Assembly (NCBI GenBank): GCA_015056565.1
Contig: SVGB01000010.1
Span: 1 to 64,000, forward strand
Direction of reading: 5' to 3'
DNA length: 64,000 bases
DNA from: Butyrivibrio sp.
GTDB taxonomy: Bacteria > Bacillota > Clostridia > Lachnospirales > Lachnospiraceae
Shown piece after piece: positions 1 to 10,057 of this stretch. The notes under the pieces are model-generated. The model saw only the letters and a list, made by a program, of their open reading frames with translations, was not told the DNA's origin and did not search any database. The translations under genes and the position numbers were made by a program. The number at the start of each line of letters is the position of its first letter. Positions within the stretch are counted from its first letter, which is position 1.

Positions 1-72
1 CTTTCCTGACACGGGGACGGTTCTTTTGTCAGGTCTAGACCTGACAAAAGAACCGTCCCCGTGTCAGGAAAG
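1..72. repeat. REP-like perfect 72-nt palindrome, copy 1
   Basis: CTTTCCTGACACGGGGACGGTTCTTTTGTCAGGTCT is followed directly by its exact reverse complement. Shares the core GACACGGGGACGGTTCT with five other loci in the window. Confidence 0.95.
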
Positions 73-204
73 AACCGTACCCACAGCTTATGACATCATA
101 CATTTCAATTATACGATTTATAAAAGAAAAAAAGCAGAGAAAACCGTGTGGTTTTCTCCGCTTTTAAGAATATTTAATACTTTTTTAATCAACTGAATTT
201 CTAA

Positions 205-1869
205 TTATTTAAGGATTGTCTGATCGCCACGAGGCTGACCGTACTTGGATGCAGGAATTGTTCCCTTAAGAACAGTCTTAACATAATCCATAACTGCCTC
301 ATCCATAACGATACCTGTGTCAAACTGTGCGCTTGCGTTCTTGAATACATAATATGTATCGCCACCCTCTGCGCAGAAGTTGTTTGTTACAACTGCATAT
401 GTATCATCCTTTGAGAAAGGCTGACCATTGATAGACTCAATAGTTACTCTGTTGATTGAGCTTGGCTTAGCATATGTAGAATCAGGATAGTTAGCGCCCT
501 TTGCAAATGCCTTCTTGGTATCAATAGTGAACTTGATGCCTGCAGTCTGAGGATATCCTCCGATAGCCTCTGGTGTGTTAAATGTAGATGCCTCAAGAGC
601 CTCGAGAAGCTCAGCACCAGTTACATAAACAACAGCTACTGTGTTTCCGAAAGGAAGAACTGTGTTGATGTCCTTCTTAGTAACAGAACCTGTGTGAAGT
701 GCTGCACGGATACCACCACCATTTGTGATAGCTACGATGTGATCGTTGTCAACTGTGATGTTGCCCTTATTCTGAGTTACGCTCCAAAGGAGTGCATCTG
801 TGATAAGATCACCAAGGTTTGTCTCCTCTGTTCTGTTTCCAGGAGCCTTAGCGCCGTTAAGCTCTACTTCACTCTTACCAAATGACTGGCCATACTCTTT
901 GTCAACTCTCTTGATGATAGCTGTAGTAACAGCATCAGTGATAACTTCTTTCTGAAGTCCTTCGAGAGATACAAGGTAGTTGTCCTCAATCTTCTTGGTT
1001 GCATTGTCAATAACTACTACACCGATGTCCTGAAGCTTGGTTCCTGTAGACTGGATAGGAAGGTTGTTGCTTGAAGCAGACATAACTGTATGTGAATGTC
1101 CATCAAGCATGAAGTCGATGCCTTTTACCTTAGGGAATACATCAACGCTTCTGCAAGCATTGCCCTTAGACTCTTCATCAACACCAAGGTGAGCGATACA
1201 AACAACAATGTCTGCGCCCTCAGCCTTAAGTTCATCAACCTGAGTCTGAGCACATTTGTAAAGTGCATCCTTCTCAAGGAATGTGTAAGGTCTTACGAAT
1301 ACAGGGTTTGCCTTTGTCATGGTTTCTGGTGTCTCAAGTCCAAAGAAACCAATCTTTACGCCGCCCTTTGTAATGATTGTGTGTGGCTGGAAAATAGAAT
1401 TGCCGTTGGCATCAAGTACGCTTGCGCATACTGTCTGGAACTTAGCTGTTGCAAGGTTAGCCTTGAGCTGAGTTACCCCATAATCAAACTCGTGGTTACC
1501 TGGAGTAACAACGTCATAACCTGCTGCGTTCATAGCAGAAATAGCATCAAGTCCCTTAGTTGTGCTTACATAAGCTGTTCCCTGGCTGAAATCACCTGCG
1601 TCTGCAAGGATAACTTCTGCGCCTCTGCCAATCAGGTTTTGCTTAACTGATGCGATGTACGCATAACGTCCAACAGCTCCATGAATATCATTGGAGTGAA
1701 GGATTACAGTCTTGCCGCTGAAATCGTCAGGAAGATCAAAGATTGACTTCTCCTTGACTGGCTCTGCAGCTCTTGCTGTAAGCTTTGGCATACCAAGTGA
1801 AAGAACAAGTGCCATTGCCATAACAATAGATACAATACGTTTAACTACACTGTGTTTTGTCATAAACAC
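205..1869 (-). CDS. Secreted 5'-nucleotidase / 2',3'-cyclic phosphodiesterase family metallophosphoesterase
   Basis: Signal peptide; HSNDIHG, GDFSQGT, GNHEFDYG, DGHSH motifs; C-terminal 5'-nucleotidase domain (ITNGGGIRA). Confidence 0.9.
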   Translation of the reverse strand: MFMTKHSVVKRIVSIVMAMALVLSLGMPKLTARAAEPVKEKSIFDLPDDFSGKTVILHSNDIHGAVGRYAYIASVKQNLIGRGAEVILADAGDFSQGTAYVSTTKGLDAISAMNAAGYDVVTPGNHEFDYGVTQLKANLATAKFQTVCASVLDANGNSIFQPHTIITKGGVKIGFFGLETPETMTKANPVFVRPYTFLEKDALYKCAQTQVDELKAEGADIVVCIAHLGVDEESKGNACRSVDVFPKVKGIDFMLDGHSHTVMSASSNNLPIQSTGTKLQDIGVVVIDNATKKIEDNYLVSLEGLQKEVITDAVTTAIIKRVDKEYGQSFGKSEVELNGAKAPGNRTEETNLGDLITDALLWSVTQNKGNITVDNDHIVAITNGGGIRAALHTGSVTKKDINTVLPFGNTVAVVYVTGAELLEALEASTFNTPEAIGGYPQTAGIKFTIDTKKAFAKGANYPDSTYAKPSSINRVTIESINGQPFSKDDTYAVVTNNFCAEGGDTYYVFKNASAQFDTGIVMDEAVMDYVKTVLKGTIPASKYGQPRGDQTILK

Positions 1870-2005
1870 ACCTCCCGATTATTCTTACCCTTTATGAGGG
1901 CTCGTGACTATAATTATAAGACAATTGCCACTTAAATTTAACAGTTAATTACACAATTTTGTCACTTTTATTTTGGCTGTTATGCACAAGCAAAAAAAAT
2001 AGAAA

Positions 2006-2032
2006 AGGCGGCTCTGTCTGACAGAACCGCCT
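2006..2032 (-). terminator. Rho-independent terminator of the symporter gene
   Basis: AGGCGGTTCTGTC/GACAGAGCCGCCT hairpin (minus strand, one wobble) followed by TTTTCTATTTTTTTT. Confidence 0.8.
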
Positions 2033-2045
2033 CCATTTACAGTAT

Positions 2046-3593
2046 TTATTCATCCTCATCAGAAAGGGATGTACTCTGGTGTACCATAACCTCTTTTTCG
2101 TAGCATGCGAAGGCGCCATCCACAAGGGCCTTGTCAGGCTTCCTGGTAAAGAGTGAAACTACAGGTACGATCACAAGACCTGCCAGCATACAGAATGCTC
2201 CGGCATTGATGGGTGACTGTAAGAGCTTAGGGAAACTTGATCTTACAAACATGTTAAGGAGCATCACAACTGTTGAGAACACAAAGCTGCACCATACGCC
2301 AGCCTTACTTGTGCCCTTCCAGTAGAGGCCATAGAGGAATGGTGCAAGGAACGCACCTGCAAGAGCTCCCCATGAAACACCCATGAGCTGAGCGATAAAG
2401 GTCACGTTCTGCTTGTACTGGATGATTGCAATAACTACAGAGATTCCAACGAATACAACTATGAGAGCTCTCATGATAAAGAGCTGTTTCTTTTCATTCA
2501 TATCCCTGATCACATGGCCCTTAAGAAGGTCAAGTGTAAGGGTTGATGAGCTGGTAAGTACCAGTGATGAAAGAGTTGACATAGATGCTGACAAAACAAG
2601 TACCACTACGATTGCGATCAGGATATCAGGAAGTCCTGAGAGCATTGCAGGAATGATGGAATCGTAGCCGCCTGCAGCGATGTCCACCCTGTCTGAAAAA
2701 AGTCTTCCGAAGCCGCCAAGGAAATAGCATCCGCCTGCAACAATGAAAGCAAAGAATGTAGAAACGATGGTTCCCTTGGATATTGCCTTTTCACTCTTTA
2801 TTGCGTAGAACTTCTGGACCATCTGAGGAAGTCCCCAGGTTCCGAGAGATGTAAGAATTACAACTCCAAGAAGGTTAAGTGGGTCAGGTCCGAAGAATGA
2901 TGCAAAGATACCAGGAGTTGCTGATACGCTCTCATCGCTTATCCTTGCAAGGCCGTCAAGAGCTGCGATAAATCCGCCCTGGCTGTTTAATACAGAACCG
3001 ATAACTGCGCAGATACCGATCAGCATGATGATACCCTGGATAAAGTCGTTGATCGCTGTTGCCATATATCCACCTGCGATAACGTAGATACCTGTAAGAA
3101 CTGCCATAACAATAACGCACACTGAATAGTCAATACTAAATGCCATTCCAAAGAGTCTTGAAAGACCATTATATAAAGAAGCTGTGTAAGGAATAAGGAA
3201 AATGAAAGTGATGATGGATGCTGCGATCTTAAGTGATCTTCCACCAAATCTTGCTGCAAAGAACTGTGGCATTGTAGCTGAATCAAGATGCTGAGTCATG
3301 ATCCTTGTTCTTCTTCCGAGGATGACCCATGCAAGCAGGGAGCCTATAAGGGCATTTCCGATTCCAACCCAGGTTGCTGCAATTCCGTATTTCCAGCCAA
3401 ACTGTCCTGCATATCCTACAAAGATAACTGCTGAAAAATAGCTGGTTCCGTAAGCAAAGGCCGTAACCCAGGGGCCAACATTCCTTCCACCTAACACAAA
3501 GCCTCCGACGTCAGTGGCATTCTTACGGCAGATAAAGCCGATGGTAAGCATGACTGCAAAGAAAACCACAAGAAGTAATACCTTGATGATCAT
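2046..3593 (-). CDS. Sodium:solute symporter family (SSS) transporter
   Basis: About 13 TM segments; SSS-type sequence (FVLGGRNVGPWVTAFAYGTSYFSAVIFVGYAG). Confidence 0.9.
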   Translation of the reverse strand: MIIKVLLLVVFFAVMLTIGFICRKNATDVGGFVLGGRNVGPWVTAFAYGTSYFSAVIFVGYAGQFGWKYGIAATWVGIGNALIGSLLAWVILGRRTRIMTQHLDSATMPQFFAARFGGRSLKIAASIITFIFLIPYTASLYNGLSRLFGMAFSIDYSVCVIVMAVLTGIYVIAGGYMATAINDFIQGIIMLIGICAVIGSVLNSQGGFIAALDGLARISDESVSATPGIFASFFGPDPLNLLGVVILTSLGTWGLPQMVQKFYAIKSEKAISKGTIVSTFFAFIVAGGCYFLGGFGRLFSDRVDIAAGGYDSIIPAMLSGLPDILIAIVVVLVLSASMSTLSSLVLTSSSTLTLDLLKGHVIRDMNEKKQLFIMRALIVVFVGISVVIAIIQYKQNVTFIAQLMGVSWGALAGAFLAPFLYGLYWKGTSKAGVWCSFVFSTVVMLLNMFVRSSFPKLLQSPINAGAFCMLAGLVIVPVVSLFTRKPDKALVDGAFACYEKEVMVHQSTSLSDEDE

Positions 3594-3776
3594 AAGAAAT
3601 TTTCCTCCAACAATTTTGTCGCTGTAACGCTTTAAATTTTAACGCTTTTAAGTGATAAAGTCAATATAAGCTTCTGCCCTACGCTGATAAATACATGATA
3701 GAATAAAAATTAAGTTATTTCTTTTTTAGCCAATTAACGACAACATTCGTATAAACATAAGACGGAGATTTATTTA

Positions 3777-4601
3777 ATGAAAACAGCAATAGTTTCAGGC
3801 CAGACCACCAGGATATTTAAGGATGTCCTGCTGCCCACGGTCTACACCGCAGCTTCCCACGGAATCCCCATCACCGTCATAGGTCTTTTCGAGGACAGAA
3901 GAGCTGTTGGGGCTCTGGCAGGTTTCATAGAAGAAGGAAATTCTTTTACCATTGCATCGCTGTATGTTGAGCCGAAGTACAGGAGAAAGGGAGGCGGCAA
4001 GCTCCTTGTGGAATCCCTTATAAGGATCCTTGAAAGGCAGTCAGTGCCTCTGGCATTTTTATCCTTTGTTGAAGGAGACTGGGACTGGGAAAGCTTTATC
4101 CCCTTCATGGAAGCCCTGGGATTTACCGAATCCCACGAGTTTGAAAGACTCTTTTCCACAAAGCTTTCTGATCTCTATAAGCTGTTTGATGACCCCACAG
4201 AGGATATCCACATTGCCAAGCTGACAGGTCTTTCCCAAAAAGCTCTAAACAGCTTTTTTGACCACACATCACATCTGTCCATCGCCATGAAAGGCAGCGA
4301 TCTGGCATCTTTCAAGATGAATCAGAACCTCTCCTTTTCCGCTATTACCGACAAGGAGATCATGGGATATCTTTTGTGCGGACAGGTGGAAGGGAAAAAA
4401 GATGCTCTTTTCATTATCTTTTCCTACAAGGCGGAAAACGATATTCTTGAAGACATCTTAAAAAAATTCATAGCAATCTGCAGGGAGAACTACCCTGCTG
4501 GGGACATTTCCGTTTATATTCCCACACCGGACATGCGCCTTGACAAAGTTATAGAACATCTACCAACCGTAAGGAACATCCAACACAATTATGTTATTTA
4601 A
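3777..4601 (+). CDS. GNAT family N-acetyltransferase
   Basis: Acetyl-CoA-binding motif region SLYVEPKYRRKGGGKLLVESLIRIL. Confidence 0.8.
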   Translation: MKTAIVSGQTTRIFKDVLLPTVYTAASHGIPITVIGLFEDRRAVGALAGFIEEGNSFTIASLYVEPKYRRKGGGKLLVESLIRILERQSVPLAFLSFVEGDWDWESFIPFMEALGFTESHEFERLFSTKLSDLYKLFDDPTEDIHIAKLTGLSQKALNSFFDHTSHLSIAMKGSDLASFKMNQNLSFSAITDKEIMGYLLCGQVEGKKDALFIIFSYKAENDILEDILKKFIAICRENYPAGDISVYIPTPDMRLDKVIEHLPTVRNIQHNYVI

Positions 4602-4616
4602 TGCGAGGTACTAATA

Positions 4617-7415
4617 TTGGAAGGTTTTAAGAGTAAGAATCAGTTTTCAACAGTCATAAATACCGAGGAGCTTAAGCAGGAAGACAACAAGCAGCTTGAT
4701 AATAATCTTCTTTTCAATCCCCAGAGCGTCAAGGATCTTAACAGCATCGATGGAGATGACGAAAGTATCATCAAAAAAAGTGACGAAAACTCACTTCTCA
4801 CCGATAGCTTCATTGAAGAAAATAAGGAGTTTTTATCAACAGGCAAAGATATCCTTGGAGAAGCTAATGAAAAAGAATTTCTGCTTGACCAAAAGAAAAG
4901 CGAAGACTTTGTCAATGCAATGTCAATGAACGATTCCGTTCGCTTCACAGAGCACAGGAGCAGGCTCATAGCGGATGCTCTTAATGTGGTTCAAGGTGAT
5001 AACTATATGAGCGCCGGCGATGTATTAAAGGGCTTTAGCAAGAAAATCGTCAAAAAAGGGAAATTTGATGCCAAGGCTATAAATGACGGAAAAGCTGTTC
5101 TTGCCAGAATAGATGAAGTTTTCGTTGAAAAAAATGCCAATCCATCCGATAAGGAAAAGGATTTTTACCAAAGTATGGGAAAGACAAGTACCATCGACTT
5201 TTTAAAGGTAGATGACATGTCTTTTAAGGATTTTGTAAAAAAGAAATACAGTTATGACGGAAGAGACCTGGACAGTGCCAGCTCTACCGAGATTTACAGC
5301 GCATATGTTGCCATGATACTGCGCCGCCAGAATCATACCATAACACTGGTCCGTCCAACCTTCGACGGAACCATGGCCGATGTTAAGATAAAGTCCTTAA
5401 ATGTGCTTTTTGATGAAAAAAACAGGGAAGTTCAGGGCAAAAATATCCGGAGCGTTATCAGAAACAAGCAATATGAAGATATCTGCCGGGCACAATATAA
5501 AAAAGAAGCTCTTTCTGAGGCTTCCATAGCTGTCAGAAGATCCAGTCAAAAGGAGTCCCTGCCTCAGGATGACCTTCTAAGCCTTAGAGAAGATCTAAGA
5601 AAAGCAGGAAAAGGCAAGCATAAAAACTATGATGACTTTGTAAAATCCTTTGACAAAGTTCTCGACCTCTTAGAGAGCCTAAGCCTTAATGCTGATCAGG
5701 AGCTTGATCAGAAGACCTTTGGTACACTTTACTTAAATATACAGGGTGCCATTGCAAAGGCTGACGACTATCTGAATGGCAAAAAGATGAACCTTCCCCG
5801 CCACCATGCCGTTAAGAATATTCTTGATACCTTAAAAGGGCACCAGGAGTTTTATGCAACATTCCTAAATGATAATACTTTTAAGAATCCTCAGACTAAA
5901 GTAGCGATCAACGATCTGGTCACTAATTCTCTTGTAAAGACAGCTGACACCTTGTCTTATGAGAATCTCATGTACAAGGACAAAGTATCTTTTGAGGAAT
6001 TTAAGGAAAAGGGTGGTGCAACCAATCACAGATACTGCACCATAGCCGAAGCTGATAAGATTGTAGAAAGCAGCCATGAGCTCCTTTGCGCAGTAAAGGT
6101 TCCCGGCCATCCTCTTCTTAGAGAGATCAAGCCCTCAATGCCTGAAAACATCACCCTTAAAACACAAGAGGTAGTACCTTACAGAAAAACCATGCAGTAC
6201 CTATTCAAAGCAATAGGCCGGATAATGTTTGATGAAAATGGAAAATTCATTGGAAATGACAAGATTTTTAAAAGCAAGCTTGATATAAACGAAAAAGCCA
6301 AGAATGAGGAGGAACCTGTATTAAACCGCATCGACAACTTACTTGGCTCTGTATTTGATATTCGCGACATAGCCAAAGCTCAGGAAACCCTGGCTGAAAT
6401 AATCGCTCCTGAAATAGCAACCATCATGAAAGAAGAGGCCAGAAAAAATGGAAAAAAACTATCGGATGAGGATGCTCAGATTGATGCCCGCAACATGTGC
6501 ATAGATCTCGTTAATATCCAGAAGGAAAGGAATGACCCTCTTGTAAATGACACAAACCTTTTATTCTTCAGGTTTGGGTATAATTTAAAAACCCTAAGGA
6601 CTCTCGACCGGGAAAAATTCATGAAGGATAAAGATGTCGATGCGCTTCTTAAATCAGGGGATTATACGAAAGAGGACATCAATGAAGTTTTGGACGATTT
6701 CCTTAAACAGGCAGACGATGCTGAGAAAGAGCTTTCCAAGATCCGTGATATCAATCTTGACGAAAAGGAAGTTCCGGTATTTAACTCTGACATATCAAAT
6801 CGCCGTTTCTATGAAAGCTGCAGTGAGCAATGTACAGATTATACGCCAGAGCTACTGGAGCACAAGCAGCTTGCACCTTATAAGGCCAATCCAAGAGCTT
6901 TCCTTGATTCCATAGAGCAAATAGCCAAAAACTACGCACTTTGCAATATAGGTGATGAAGCAAATGCGTCGGAAGAATACGTAATGAATCAAGTCAAGAA
7001 ATTCAGAGCTGAACTTGATGACCCTGATCACCCCGGCGAGATTGTAAGTAAAGCTGATTTCACCAATTTTGCAGCCAGATTTACCAAATATCAGAATTAC
7101 CACTCTATTGTCGTTGGCAGATCCAATGGATATTACCAGACCATGGAAGTAAAAACAATTGATCCTCTGACAATTATTGCCCCTCCATTGAGCAGCAGTA
7201 CTTACATTGGCAAGTTCAAGATTCCTGAAAATGAAGATTCTGTTTACGATGAGGAGGACAATTCCTACCATCCTGAGAGCTACAACAAATATCACGACAA
7301 TGATGATCCACTTGACTATATCAGGACGAAAAAAGCTACCATTAAGTCAAAAATTGGCAAGATACTTCTAGACAAGATACAAATTGAAACCATCAGAGCA
7401 GTCAGAGACTTTTGA
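4617..7415 (+). CDS. Large hypothetical protein (932 aa), no recognised domain
   Basis: Long ORF 15 nt after the GNAT gene. Probable TTG start preceded by GAGG. No signal peptide or TM segment visible. Confidence 0.75.
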   Translation: MEGFKSKNQFSTVINTEELKQEDNKQLDNNLLFNPQSVKDLNSIDGDDESIIKKSDENSLLTDSFIEENKEFLSTGKDILGEANEKEFLLDQKKSEDFVNAMSMNDSVRFTEHRSRLIADALNVVQGDNYMSAGDVLKGFSKKIVKKGKFDAKAINDGKAVLARIDEVFVEKNANPSDKEKDFYQSMGKTSTIDFLKVDDMSFKDFVKKKYSYDGRDLDSASSTEIYSAYVAMILRRQNHTITLVRPTFDGTMADVKIKSLNVLFDEKNREVQGKNIRSVIRNKQYEDICRAQYKKEALSEASIAVRRSSQKESLPQDDLLSLREDLRKAGKGKHKNYDDFVKSFDKVLDLLESLSLNADQELDQKTFGTLYLNIQGAIAKADDYLNGKKMNLPRHHAVKNILDTLKGHQEFYATFLNDNTFKNPQTKVAINDLVTNSLVKTADTLSYENLMYKDKVSFEEFKEKGGATNHRYCTIAEADKIVESSHELLCAVKVPGHPLLREIKPSMPENITLKTQEVVPYRKTMQYLFKAIGRIMFDENGKFIGNDKIFKSKLDINEKAKNEEEPVLNRIDNLLGSVFDIRDIAKAQETLAEIIAPEIATIMKEEARKNGKKLSDEDAQIDARNMCIDLVNIQKERNDPLVNDTNLLFFRFGYNLKTLRTLDREKFMKDKDVDALLKSGDYTKEDINEVLDDFLKQADDAEKELSKIRDINLDEKEVPVFNSDISNRRFYESCSEQCTDYTPELLEHKQLAPYKANPRAFLDSIEQIAKNYALCNIGDEANASEEYVMNQVKKFRAELDDPDHPGEIVSKADFTNFAARFTKYQNYHSIVVGRSNGYYQTMEVKTIDPLTIIAPPLSSSTYIGKFKIPENEDSVYDEEDNSYHPESYNKYHDNDDPLDYIRTKKATIKSKIGKILLDKIQIETIRAVRDF

Positions 7416-7424
7416 TGTTATCAC

Positions 7425-7451
7425 ACAGGCCCGCTTTTGCAGTGGGCCTGT
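7425..7451 (+). terminator. Rho-independent terminator after the 932-aa ORF
   Basis: ACAGGCCCGC-TTTTGCA-GTGGGCCTGT followed by a T-rich tract. Confidence 0.75.
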
Positions 7452-7485
7452 ATTATTTTATGAAATATCACCTGATGCATAAAAA

Positions 7486-7512
7486 CTCCACCCGCACAAA
7501 GCACGAGTGGAG
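7486..7512 (-). terminator. Rho-independent terminator of leuS
   Basis: Minus strand CTCCACTCGTGC..GCGGGTGGAG followed by TTTTT. Confidence 0.75.
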
Positions 7513-7535
7513 CATTTATATTTTTGTTTCACAAC

Positions 7536-9965
7536 TTATTTCACAACAATGTTTACGATCCTTCCAGGAACGTAAATCTCTTTTACAATGGTCTTGCCCT
7601 CAAGCTTGTCAGCAATAAGTTCTTTTCCCTTGGCGATAACTTCGTCCTTAGGATCCTCTTTGCCGATTGCCAGAGTAGCCTTGACCTTACCGTTGATCTG
7701 GACAGCGATCTCTACTGTATCCTCAACGCACTTGGACTCATCATAGGTTGGCCATGGCTCAAATGCGATAGTGTTATCGTGTCCAAGAATCTGCCAGATC
7801 TCCTCACCTACGTGAGGGCAGATGCAGGACAGCATCTTGATGAAGCCTTCTGCGTACTCTCTTGGGCAGGTTCCTTCTTTATATACAGCGTTTACAAAGA
7901 TCATCATCTGAGCGATGGCTGTGTTAAATCCAAGGCTCTCAAAGTCGTTTGTAACCTTCTTGACTGTCTGGTTGTAAACCTTATCAAGGTTTCCATTGTT
8001 TTCATCAACTACGTTGGCAGCTTCTGTAAAGAACGTATATACACGGTTGATGAACTTCCTTGCACCGGTAACTGCTGTAGAGTTCCATGGCTTGGATACC
8101 TCAAGAGGTCCCATGAACATCTCATAGAGGCGAAGTGTATCTGCGCCGTAGTCTCGAACGATGTCACTTGGGTTAACAACGAACTCAGGGAAACGCTTAC
8201 CCATCTTGATGCCGTTCTCACCAAGGATCATGCCCTGGTGTACCAGTTTCTTGAATGGCTCCTTAACTGGTGAAAGTCCGTTATTGTAAAGGAAACGGTT
8301 CCAGATACGTGAGTATAAAAGGTGTCCGACTGCGTGCTCAGGTCCGCCCACATAAAGATCTACAGGCATCCAGTGCTTTAAAAGCTCCTGATTTGCAAAC
8401 TCTTTGTCGTTGTCTGGATCGATATATCTAAGGAAGTACCATGAAGATCCTGCAGAACCCGGCATGGTTGAAGTCTCACGAACGCCCTTAAGTCCGTTCT
8501 TGTCATACTGCTTCCACTCTGTCGCATTCTCAAGAGGAGCCTTGCCGTTCTTGCCCTTGTAATCTTCAAGCTCAGGAAGAACTACAGGAAGCTCAGAATC
8601 ATCAAGGAACACAATACTGCCATCTTCCTTGTATACACATGGTACTGGCTCGCCCCAGTAACGCTGTCTTGCGAAGATCCACTCACGGAAGTGATAGTTG
8701 ACCTTCTCTCTTGCAACGCCCATGTCTACTAGCTTCTTGGTAATTGCCTTCTTGGCATCCTCAACAGTCATGCCGTCAAACTCGGCAGAATTCATAAGGA
8801 TGCAGCCCTTGCCAAGGTAGTCCTGTTTCTCAAAAGCGTGTTTACTAACATCAATTGTTCCCTCTGCGTTGTTGATTACCTGGATGAGAGGAAGGTTATG
8901 AACCTCAGCGTACTCAAAGTCTCTCTGATCGTGAGTGGGAACCGCCATAACGGCACCTGTACCATAGCTTGCAAGAACAAAGTCACCAATGAAAAGAGGT
9001 ACTTCCTTGCCGTTTACAGGGTTGATGGCATATACGCCCTTTAAAGGACATCCTGACTTGGTCTTGTTAAGATCTGTACGGTCAAGGTCATTTTTCTTAA
9101 GAGTTTCATCGATATAAGCCTGAACCTCATCAGGGTTCTCAACACGGTCCATAAGGCTCTTTACGATCTCTCCGTCGGGAGCAAGGACCATAAAGGTGAT
9201 ACCGTAGATGGTCTCGATACAGGTTGTAAAAATTGAGAACTCTCCGCCGCCTACGATCTTGAAATCAACCTCTACACCAGTTGACTTGCCGATCCAGTTT
9301 CTCTGGATCTCTTTTGTTGACTCAGGCCAGTCAATCTCGTTAAGACCGTCAAGAAGCTCCTCTGCAAAAGCCTGCTGGTCGATAACCCACTGCTTCATCA
9401 TTTTCTTGACTACAGGGTATCCGCCACGCTCTGACTTGCCGTCGATGACCTCATCGTTTGAAAGAACTGTTCCCAGCTCCTCACACCAGTTAACCGGCAT
9501 ATCAATGTGCTTGGCATATCCTGCCTCGTAAAGCTTTTTGAAGATCCACTGTGTCCACTTGTAGAACTTAGGATCACTTGTTGCGATCATCTTGGACCAG
9601 TCGTAGTCAAATCCAAGCTCTTTTAACTGCTTTGAAAAAGTCTGAATGTTCTTCTCTGTAAATCCTGCAGGGTGGTTACCTGTTGTAACCGCATACTGCT
9701 CAGCAGGAAGTCCAAAAGAGTCATATCCCATAGGATGCAAAACGTTATAGCCCTGCATACGCTTCATACGTGACATGATATCAGTAGCGGTGTATCCCTC
9801 AGGATGTCCTGCATGTAGACCTACTCCTGATGGATATGGGAACATATCAAGCGCGTAATATTTAGGCTTACTAAAATCCCAAACATCGGTCTTGAAGGTT
9901 TCATGTTCCTCCCAGTACTCCTGCCACTTTTTTTCAATCGCATGATGGTTATAAACTTCTGACAT
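7536..9965 (-). CDS. leuS: Leucyl-tRNA synthetase
   Basis: Class I aaRS; HIGH-equivalent FPYPSGVGLHAGHPEGYTATD, KMGKR variant of KMSKS, LeuRS editing domain. Confidence 0.97.
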   Translation of the reverse strand: MSEVYNHHAIEKKWQEYWEEHETFKTDVWDFSKPKYYALDMFPYPSGVGLHAGHPEGYTATDIMSRMKRMQGYNVLHPMGYDSFGLPAEQYAVTTGNHPAGFTEKNIQTFSKQLKELGFDYDWSKMIATSDPKFYKWTQWIFKKLYEAGYAKHIDMPVNWCEELGTVLSNDEVIDGKSERGGYPVVKKMMKQWVIDQQAFAEELLDGLNEIDWPESTKEIQRNWIGKSTGVEVDFKIVGGGEFSIFTTCIETIYGITFMVLAPDGEIVKSLMDRVENPDEVQAYIDETLKKNDLDRTDLNKTKSGCPLKGVYAINPVNGKEVPLFIGDFVLASYGTGAVMAVPTHDQRDFEYAEVHNLPLIQVINNAEGTIDVSKHAFEKQDYLGKGCILMNSAEFDGMTVEDAKKAITKKLVDMGVAREKVNYHFREWIFARQRYWGEPVPCVYKEDGSIVFLDDSELPVVLPELEDYKGKNGKAPLENATEWKQYDKNGLKGVRETSTMPGSAGSSWYFLRYIDPDNDKEFANQELLKHWMPVDLYVGGPEHAVGHLLYSRIWNRFLYNNGLSPVKEPFKKLVHQGMILGENGIKMGKRFPEFVVNPSDIVRDYGADTLRLYEMFMGPLEVSKPWNSTAVTGARKFINRVYTFFTEAANVVDENNGNLDKVYNQTVKKVTNDFESLGFNTAIAQMMIFVNAVYKEGTCPREYAEGFIKMLSCICPHVGEEIWQILGHDNTIAFEPWPTYDESKCVEDTVEIAVQINGKVKATLAIGKEDPKDEVIAKGKELIADKLEGKTIVKEIYVPGRIVNIVVK

Positions 9966-10057
9966 AACTTTTTGCTCCTCTACTTATTAAAATAGTGCAC
10001 GCACCTTAATTCACTAAAGATACATTATACAATATCGCTTCCTCATCAGCAAACAAA

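Noticed and set aside
7524-8273. 249-aa plus-strand ORF
   Set aside because: Entirely antisense to leuS, no SD or family motif.
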